This document shows, one piece after another, positions 42,595-47,909 of a stretch of 47,909 bases of DNA. Positions within the stretch are counted from its first letter, which is position 1. Every line of letters starts with the position of its first letter. Origin of the DNA: Clostridiales bacterium GWE2_32_10 (GTDB lineage Bacteria; Bacillota; Clostridia; Lachnospirales; UBA12420); assembly GCA_001797255.1 (NCBI GenBank), contig MGOW01000048.1:6577-54485 (forward strand), in the 5' to 3' direction. The notes below the pieces were generated by a model. It worked only from the letters and a program-made list of their open reading frames with translations, did no database searches and was not told the DNA's origin. A program made the translations under genes and the position numbers.

Positions 42595-45126
42595 GTGGAT
42601 ACGAAAGAGAAGTTTAGGAGTATTTTGGAAGAGTATAGGAAGAATCTAAAAAATTATGAGGCGGTAATTAGTGAGTATGAGAAGGATGATAATGTTCGTG
42701 AAAACGAGCACTTGAAGAAAGAACTCGAAAAATATAGAGAGCAATTTAATAGTATGAAAAAAGACTATGATAATGTGAGAAAGAGTAATGCAGAGCTTAA
42801 AACGATGCTCCATGAGCAGATGATAAGTGAGAAAATCGACATACTAAATGCCTCAAGGGAGAAAATGGCGATATATTTTAAAAATAATAATAATGCCACA
42901 GAAAACAAATTGTCAGAGATAGAAAAAATAGTAAAGGATAAGTATTCCGAAGTGAATGATTTTATACAAAACAAGGAATCAGAGCTTGGGGAGACTTTTA
43001 AACAAAGGATTGATAATATATATAGTGAAGCAAAAGAGAAAATAAGGCTCATAAAGGAAAGGGCGAGTAGTAACTTTAGCGAGCAAAAAGGTATATATGA
43101 TGAAACAGTTGAGACGATGAGAAATGAAGAATTAGATGAAGAAGCTATCTTGCGTAAGATTAGAAATAATAATATAGAGATGAAAATAGGGCTTAATCTG
43201 GTAAATAAAATAGGCATAATCCTTATACTATTAAGCATCGCCTCAGGATTTACATATGTCCACGAAAATTGGCTCGATAACTACGGAAAGGGTATAGTTG
43301 CATTTCTTATAGGGATAATATTCCTAGGTATAGGAGAGTTTTTCTATAGAAAGAATAAAAAGATATTTGCAACAGGGCTACTAGGTGGTGGGGTTGCTGT
43401 ACTTTACTATAGTATCTTTTATAGCTACTTTGGACTAAAGATTATAGATCTTAATATGGCACTCGTTTTGTCATTACTTGTAACAACAATTACTACAATA
43501 CTATCACTCAGATATAATTCAAAGGTTATTTGTGGTATGGCTCTTATAGGTGGGTATTTCCCATTTGTATCATACGCTTCACAATTTAAATTAGATGAGC
43601 AAGGTGCATATATTTCTATGGGGTATCTACTTATATTAAACACTACAATAATCGCAATATCACTATATAAAAGATGGACTGGGGTGAAGTACATAAGCTT
43701 TATATTAAACGTACCAAGCATGCTATATCTTATGGGGATAGTAGACAATGTAGGTGTAAATATGATATATGCCATTCTAACCTTTGGAATGTATACTTTC
43801 ATAACAGTTGCTTATGCTATAAAAAATGAAATAGAGTTTAATGATTATGATGTAATACTACTAGGGCTAAATACAACTATAAGCTCAGTTGCGATATATA
43901 GTATATTTGAAGAGCAAGGGCTTACGGATTTTAGAGGAATACTAGCTATAATATTCTGTGTTACGTACATATATTTAGCTAAGCTAGTATCTAGTAAAGT
44001 GAAGGATGATAAATATGTAGGTGGGTTATTTTACCTCACAGCACTTACATTCGCGGTTTTAGTTATACCATTCCAATTTGGACTTGCATGGGTGACCCTT
44101 GGTTGGACTATAGAAGCAGTTGCTATAACCTTGTACGGATTAAAACGTGGAATGCCATCTGTAGAAAAAGCAGGATGGATTATACTAGCGATATGCTCTG
44201 TAAACTTTATAGTGCTTGAAGGTTTAAGTGAAATTGCAGGGCATAATATAAACCTTTTTGAACTCAAGTACACAGCATATGCGGCAAGCTTGTTAATACT
44301 ACTTATAACATATGCTGTATCTGGGGAGTTTTGGAATAAGTTTTCGGATAGAGGAAAAATATTATACAATTTCAAATGCTTTACCGTTATTAATACGTGG
44401 TTTTATGCTGTTTATATTTCGCTTAGATTATATTCATTCTATATAGAAAGTCCAACGATTAACTTAGTAAGCTATAGTTATAATGAATTGTTCAAGATTT
44501 TGATTTTTGTATTAGTAACAATCATGACTGGCAAATGCTTTGAATTGATGAATAAAGATAAAGAGGATACATTCCTAAATGTATTTAATCCTATACTATA
44601 TATAATCTCAGGCTTGGTACTAATGATTACTGTATCTTCTAAGAATGCACTTTCGTATCCGATATATCAAAATACTAATAGCGTCGAATATTTTGCATTG
44701 TTTGTATTGATAATTGTAAGCATAATCACATTTTTAGTGTTAAAAGATGTAATTAAAAGTATTGTAGTGACTAATAGCTTTAATTTTGAACTGTATCCAC
44801 TTATTATAAATATATACCTACTTTATATAGCAACTTACTTTATAACATATCAATTTGGATTAGGTGATATTAGCTTCATAGTTAGTCTAATATTCCTAAT
44901 ATCAGCATTTATATACATAATGATAGGATTCAAGAACAATTATGTATACCTACGAAGATTTGGACTAGGATTATCGCTATTTGCAGTTGCTAAACTAGCA
45001 TTCTATGATCTTGCCTTCCTAGAATTAGGACTAAAGATTGTTGCGTACTTTATATTTGGTATAATCACAATACTAATTTCGTTATTTTATCAAAATTTGA
45101 GAAGTAATATAGAAGATAAGTTTTAG
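42595..45126 (+). CDS. DUF2339 family polytopic membrane protein
   Basis: An 843-residue protein. Residues 1-195 are a charged coiled coil ('EKFRSILEEYRKNLKN', 'KIRNNNIEMKIGLNL'), followed by more than 20 hydrophobic segments with short loops. The sequence 'NLVNKIGIILILLSIASGFTYVHENWLDNYGKGIVAF' region and 'FATGLLGGGVAVLYYSIF' are typical of DUF2339. Function is unknown; the family pairs with DUF3999, encoded next. GTG start with GGGGGAGA six to seven bases upstream. Confidence 0.88.
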   Translation: MDTKEKFRSILEEYRKNLKNYEAVISEYEKDDNVRENEHLKKELEKYREQFNSMKKDYDNVRKSNAELKTMLHEQMISEKIDILNASREKMAIYFKNNNNATENKLSEIEKIVKDKYSEVNDFIQNKESELGETFKQRIDNIYSEAKEKIRLIKERASSNFSEQKGIYDETVETMRNEELDEEAILRKIRNNNIEMKIGLNLVNKIGIILILLSIASGFTYVHENWLDNYGKGIVAFLIGIIFLGIGEFFYRKNKKIFATGLLGGGVAVLYYSIFYSYFGLKIIDLNMALVLSLLVTTITTILSLRYNSKVICGMALIGGYFPFVSYASQFKLDEQGAYISMGYLLILNTTIIAISLYKRWTGVKYISFILNVPSMLYLMGIVDNVGVNMIYAILTFGMYTFITVAYAIKNEIEFNDYDVILLGLNTTISSVAIYSIFEEQGLTDFRGILAIIFCVTYIYLAKLVSSKVKDDKYVGGLFYLTALTFAVLVIPFQFGLAWVTLGWTIEAVAITLYGLKRGMPSVEKAGWIILAICSVNFIVLEGLSEIAGHNINLFELKYTAYAASLLILLITYAVSGEFWNKFSDRGKILYNFKCFTVINTWFYAVYISLRLYSFYIESPTINLVSYSYNELFKILIFVLVTIMTGKCFELMNKDKEDTFLNVFNPILYIISGLVLMITVSSKNALSYPIYQNTNSVEYFALFVLIIVSIITFLVLKDVIKSIVVTNSFNFELYPLIINIYLLYIATYFITYQFGLGDISFIVSLIFLISAFIYIMIGFKNNYVYLRRFGLGLSLFAVAKLAFYDLAFLELGLKIVAYFIFGIITILISLFYQNLRSNIEDKF

Positions 45127-45136
45127 GAGGTACATA

Positions 45137-46381
45137 ATGAAAAAATATAATTATATAACAATATTTATTACTATAATAATGTTGTTGAATTTTACTACAA
45201 AAATAAATGCAAATGATACGTATGGATGGAATATAGAAAGAAATATAGAACTAATGGGAAACAATGATTATAAATATATATGGCTTGACGAAGGTGTCTA
45301 TAAATATGCAAAAGAAAATCTTGATGACCTTATAATAATGGACGATTGGGGGAAAGCTGTCCCATATGTTTTAGAAAACTTAACAACAGAAGTAGAAAAT
45401 AGTGTAGAACCGTTTAATTTAAACTTGATAGATACAAAAAAGATGAAAGATAATGATTTTTTTGATTATGAAGTTAAGAGAAATGATATAAACAAAGATG
45501 TAACGATAAATTATATGGAGCTAAATACTAGTGGACAAGATTACATAAAAGAAGTTAATATATATGGTAGCTATGATGGACTTTTGTGGGATTATATAAC
45601 CAAGGATAAAATATATAACATAGAGAATATAAATAAGAATAGTATATATTTTAATGATGTAAAGAAATATAATTTTTATAGATTCGAAGTGCCTAATAAT
45701 GTTGAGAGTATAAAAATAAATAGTATAACAGGATATAAAAATGATAGTAATATATACACAAATAAATATTATAAGCAAAAAGAGTCTACATATACTATAG
45801 AAAATAAAGATAATAGCACTTATATACACATAAATAACCAAGATAGGTTACATATACATAAAATAAAGATAGAAACAGATGATATTTTCAGAAGAAACTA
45901 CGGAGTTTTATTGAATGATAGAGAATATCCAGACTATTCTGGTGAAATTTATAATTTGGACTTTAAAAGTATAAAGGCGAAAAATACTGAAATAGACCTA
46001 CCAAATGAAATTAATGACAAGGATATACTAATAAAGATTAATAACGGTGATGATACTCAGATTAATATAAAAAAGATAGACATAATATATAGCATAGATA
46101 AGGCAATATTTAAAAAAGAAACTAATTTATCAACATATAAGCTTATATATGGCAATAAGAATGCCATAAAGCCTACATATGATATAGAAAAATACAAAAC
46201 ATATTTAGCAGGCGAAGGTATGGATGAATGTGTATTAGGAAAGGTTATTATAAAAGAAAGTCCGCCAGTTGAAGCTGAAAAGGATAATACGACAATGTAT
46301 AAAATGATTTTTGATATATTGATGCTTACAATAAGTATTGTACTTGTTGGATATATATGGGTGAAAATCAGGAAAAGATGA
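45137..46381 (+). CDS. DUF3999-like exported, membrane-anchored protein
   Basis: A 414-residue protein with an N-terminal signal peptide (about 1-24), a long beta-rich extracellular region and one C-terminal membrane segment (about 388-409) ending in KIRKR. Position 10 bases after DUF2339, topology and the 'WNIERNIELMGNNDYKYIWLDEGVYKYAKENLDDL' type opening fit DUF3999, a partner of DUF2339. The central discoidin-like pattern ('INIYGSYDGLLWDYI') suggests carbohydrate or surface binding. The exact role is unknown. TTAGGAGG precedes the ATG. Confidence 0.75.
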   Translation: MKKYNYITIFITIIMLLNFTTKINANDTYGWNIERNIELMGNNDYKYIWLDEGVYKYAKENLDDLIIMDDWGKAVPYVLENLTTEVENSVEPFNLNLIDTKKMKDNDFFDYEVKRNDINKDVTINYMELNTSGQDYIKEVNIYGSYDGLLWDYITKDKIYNIENINKNSIYFNDVKKYNFYRFEVPNNVESIKINSITGYKNDSNIYTNKYYKQKESTYTIENKDNSTYIHINNQDRLHIHKIKIETDDIFRRNYGVLLNDREYPDYSGEIYNLDFKSIKAKNTEIDLPNEINDKDILIKINNGDDTQINIKKIDIIYSIDKAIFKKETNLSTYKLIYGNKNAIKPTYDIEKYKTYLAGEGMDECVLGKVIIKESPPVEAEKDNTTMYKMIFDILMLTISIVLVGYIWVKIRKR

Positions 46382-46492
46382 GTAGTGGGAATGATTAGCT
46401 AAAGATTTGCAAAACTATTACCCTGGAATGGAAAGGGAGAAAATTTAGGTTGGGTTACTCTGGATTTAAAAAACTAAAATATAAAAAATTTC

Positions 46493-46521
46493 TTGCAAAG
46501 AATATCTAGATATGCTATCAT
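46493..46521 (+). promoter_or_regulatory. Probable promoter of the Rpn-type nuclease gene
   Basis: TTGCAA (46493-46498), 17 bases, TATCAT (46516-46521). AAAGGGG follows before the GTG at 46556. Confidence 0.5.
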
Positions 46522-46555
46522 ATAAGCATACTAAAGAAAAGGGGATGCATACAAA

Positions 46556-47563
46556 GTGGAGGCAAAAAAGACAAAAGAAATAAGTCCTGATGAATTGTGG
46601 AAGGCGGTAGTAGAAGATATGTTTGAAGAATTTGTAGAATATTTTATGCCAGAACTATACAAAGAAATAGACTTTACAAAAAAATATGATTTTTTAGAGC
46701 AAGAACTGCAAAGACTATTTAGGAAATCAAAAACCAGAAAAAATATATCAGATAAACTAGCAAAAGTGTATCTAAAAAACGGACAAGAAAAATGGATACT
46801 GATTCATGTAGAAATACAAGGGTATGATGACAAAAAATTTGGAGAAAGGATGTTTAAATATTTCTATAAAATATATGATAAATATAAAAAGGATATAAGT
46901 GCCATAGCTATATTTACAGATGATAAAGAAAACTACAAGCCCAATAAATACGAATACAAATTTTATGGAACAAATATATTATATGAATATAATACATATA
47001 AAGTATTAGAACAAAAAGAAGAAGAAATACTAAGACAAGAAAATCCATTTGCACTAATAATACTAGCAGGACTATACAGTATAAAAAGTAAACGAGTAAC
47101 AGATGAAAAACATAAATTCAAGGTAAATCTAATAAAAATACTAAAGGACAAAAAATATACAAAAGAAAAAATACATACTATATTTAACTTTATAGAAGGA
47201 ATAATAAGACTACCAGAGGAAGAAGAAAAGATATATAAAGAAGAAATAGAAAAAAATATAAAGGAGGCGAGAGAACCTATGGGAATGAAAGAACTGATAA
47301 CCAAATATGCTAGGGAAGAGGGACTAGAACAAGGACTAGAACAAGGACTAGAACAAGGACTAGAACAAGGACTAGAACAAGGATTAGAACAAGGATTAGA
47401 ACAAGGATTAGAACAAGGAATGAAAAAAGGTAAAATGGAGAGAAATAGGACAATAATAAAAAATATGCTAAAAAGTAATCTAACAGAGGAACAGATAGTG
47501 ATGTATACAGGCTTAACGGAAAATGAAGTTAGAGAAGTTATAAAACTTATAAACGAAGAATAA
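46556..47563 (+). CDS. Rpn family PD-(D/E)XK nuclease with GLEQ tandem repeats
   Basis: A 335-residue protein of the Rpn (formerly YhgA-like transposase_31) family. The N-terminal nuclease core includes 'ELYKEIDFTKKYDFLEQEL', 'ISDKLAKVYLKNGQEKWILIHVEIQG' (the E-x-Q of the PD-(D/E)XK fold) and 'FKYFYKIYDKYKKDISAIAIFTDD'. A middle helical part leads to eight exact GLEQ units (about residues 256-287) and a helical C-terminal domain. Rpn proteins are DNA endonucleases; some act in phage defence as toxins restrained by a short protein from their own 3' end. A matching internal start is present here. The GTG start has AAAGGGG about 11 bases upstream. It is monocistronic with a terminator behind. 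Confidence 0.88.
   Translation: MEAKKTKEISPDELWKAVVEDMFEEFVEYFMPELYKEIDFTKKYDFLEQELQRLFRKSKTRKNISDKLAKVYLKNGQEKWILIHVEIQGYDDKKFGERMFKYFYKIYDKYKKDISAIAIFTDDKENYKPNKYEYKFYGTNILYEYNTYKVLEQKEEEILRQENPFALIILAGLYSIKSKRVTDEKHKFKVNLIKILKDKKYTKEKIHTIFNFIEGIIRLPEEEEKIYKEEIEKNIKEAREPMGMKELITKYAREEGLEQGLEQGLEQGLEQGLEQGLEQGLEQGLEQGMKKGKMERNRTIIKNMLKSNLTEEQIVMYTGLTENEVREVIKLINEE
47279..47563 (+). CDS. Possible internally initiated short Rpn protein (RpnS-like)
   Basis: In frame with the nuclease gene, AAGGAGG (47261-47267) is followed 11 bases later by ATG at 47279 (and another at 47285). Translation there would give a 94-residue protein made of the GLEQ repeats and the C-terminal domain, without nuclease. 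Published work on Rpn proteins describes such intragenic products that bind and inhibit the full-length nuclease. The spacing is a little long, so it remains a prediction. Confidence 0.6.
   Translation: MGMKELITKYAREEGLEQGLEQGLEQGLEQGLEQGLEQGLEQGLEQGMKKGKMERNRTIIKNMLKSNLTEEQIVMYTGLTENEVREVIKLINEE
47321..47416 (+). repeat. 12-bp tandem repeat, eight copies, inside the Rpn gene
   Basis: Five copies of GGACTAGAACAA followed by three of GGATTAGAACAA; each encodes GLEQ. The unit is a multiple of three, so copy-number change by slippage keeps the frame. Confidence 0.97.
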
Positions 47564-47572
47564 GCTCCATTC

Positions 47573-47627
47573 TAATACAACAAAAAATTCAAGTATAAAA
47601 ATAATGCTTGAATTTTTTGTTGTATTA
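47573..47627. terminator. Strong inverted repeat terminating the Rpn gene, probably bidirectional
   Basis: Perfect 21-base arms (47573-47593 and 47607-47627) with a 13-base loop. The arm contains AAAAAATTCAAG/CTTGAATTTTTT, so both strands end in T-rich DNA. It lies ten bases after the stop codon. Confidence 0.75.
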
Positions 47628-47706
47628 ATGTATACTAAATAATAACAAAAATAAGAAAGATTGAGTTTAATGAAAAAATTTAATATAACAGGAGTGTGTA
47701 CATCTG

Positions 47707-47909
47707 ATGAATACAAAGACATTTAAAACATTAGAGTATGATAAAATAATAAATAAATTGGTCGAGCTTGCTGTTTCACCTATGGCTAAAGAAGAGCTTT
47801 CTTTGCTTGTGCCTTATACTAGTATAGAAAATGCACAAATGAAGCAGGCAGAAACCACGGATGTGAGCCTAATGATCTCTAAAAAATCAAGTATTCCTTT
47901 GGGCGGGCT
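47707..47909 (+). CDS. mutS2: Endonuclease MutS2, N-terminal part
   Basis: The first 67 codons of mutS2, cut by the end of the window. 'KTLEYDKIINKLVELAVSPMAKEEL', 'ETTDVSLMIS' and 'SSIPLGG' are the usual MutS2 opening, distinct from MutS. MutS2 binds branched DNA and collided ribosomes in Firmicutes and has a C-terminal Smr nuclease domain, beyond this window. GGAGTG lies ten bases before the ATG. Confidence 0.92.
   Translation, partial: MNTKTFKTLEYDKIINKLVELAVSPMAKEELSLLVPYTSIENAQMKQAETTDVSLMISKKSSIPLGG

Noticed and set aside
47321-47416. CRISPR-like array
   Set aside because: The repeats are 12 bases, directly adjacent with no spacers, and in frame within a coding sequence.
46556-47563. 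Annotation as a transposase
   Set aside because: The family was once named putative transposase, but it has a PD-(D/E)XK nuclease core and no mobile-element ends were found around it.

Overview
The window is about 48 kb of AT-rich DNA from a motile, Gram-positive-type bacterium. It most likely belongs to the Clostridia. The evidence is a flagellar fliD/fliS cluster, a complete WalR-WalK-YycH-YycI cell-wall regulatory locus, AddA-type (not RecB) recombination, strong AGGAGG-type ribosome binding sites with perfect sigma-A promoters, and an anaerobe-type 2-hydroxyacyl-CoA dehydratase/activase trio. No rRNA, tRNA or CRISPR array was seen.

Layout. 1-1860: the end of a flagellar operon (fliD C-terminus, a FliT-like chaperone, fliS) closed by a terminator. 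1975-11527: a secreted LysM/M23 peptidase, a SWIM-SNF2 helicase, xseA-xseB (exonuclease VII) and addA. 11539-12516: an XRE regulator divergent from a small unknown gene. 12636-15685: three dehydratase/activase genes, with a 113-bp palindromic repeat supplying the end of one gene and the ribosome site of the next. 15703-18197: DegV (minus strand) and a membrane-anchored LysM-G5-M23 peptidase. 18271-25178: walR, walK, a small exported protein behind a perfect WalR box, yycH, yycI and an MFS-type transporter.

25204-37406 is the most interesting block. It is a type II Wadjet plasmid-defence locus (jetA, jetB, jetC and jetD, corresponding to DUF2397, DUF2398, TIGR02680 and DUF2399). jetABC is compact and overlapping, but jetD lies about 4.2 kb further on. 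The interval holds a possible ADP-ribosyltransferase-like protein, an HD-domain protein, an IS3-family insertion sequence (nonsense codon in orfA, a second short palindromic element inserted in its tail) and a protein ending in a DnaG-type CHC2 zinc finger with a consensus promoter of its own. That promoter could restore jetD expression.

37380-47909: a MATE exporter (convergent with and overlapping jetD), two large unrecognised proteins behind a perfect promoter (the first with internal repeats), a DUF2339/DUF3999 membrane pair, an Rpn-family nuclease with eight GLEQ repeats and a strong internal in-frame ribosome site that would produce a short C-terminal protein, and the start of mutS2.

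In most genes the annotated start is set by the Shine-Dalgarno sequence rather than by the longest open frame. All domain calls come from reading the protein sequence; no database search was run.
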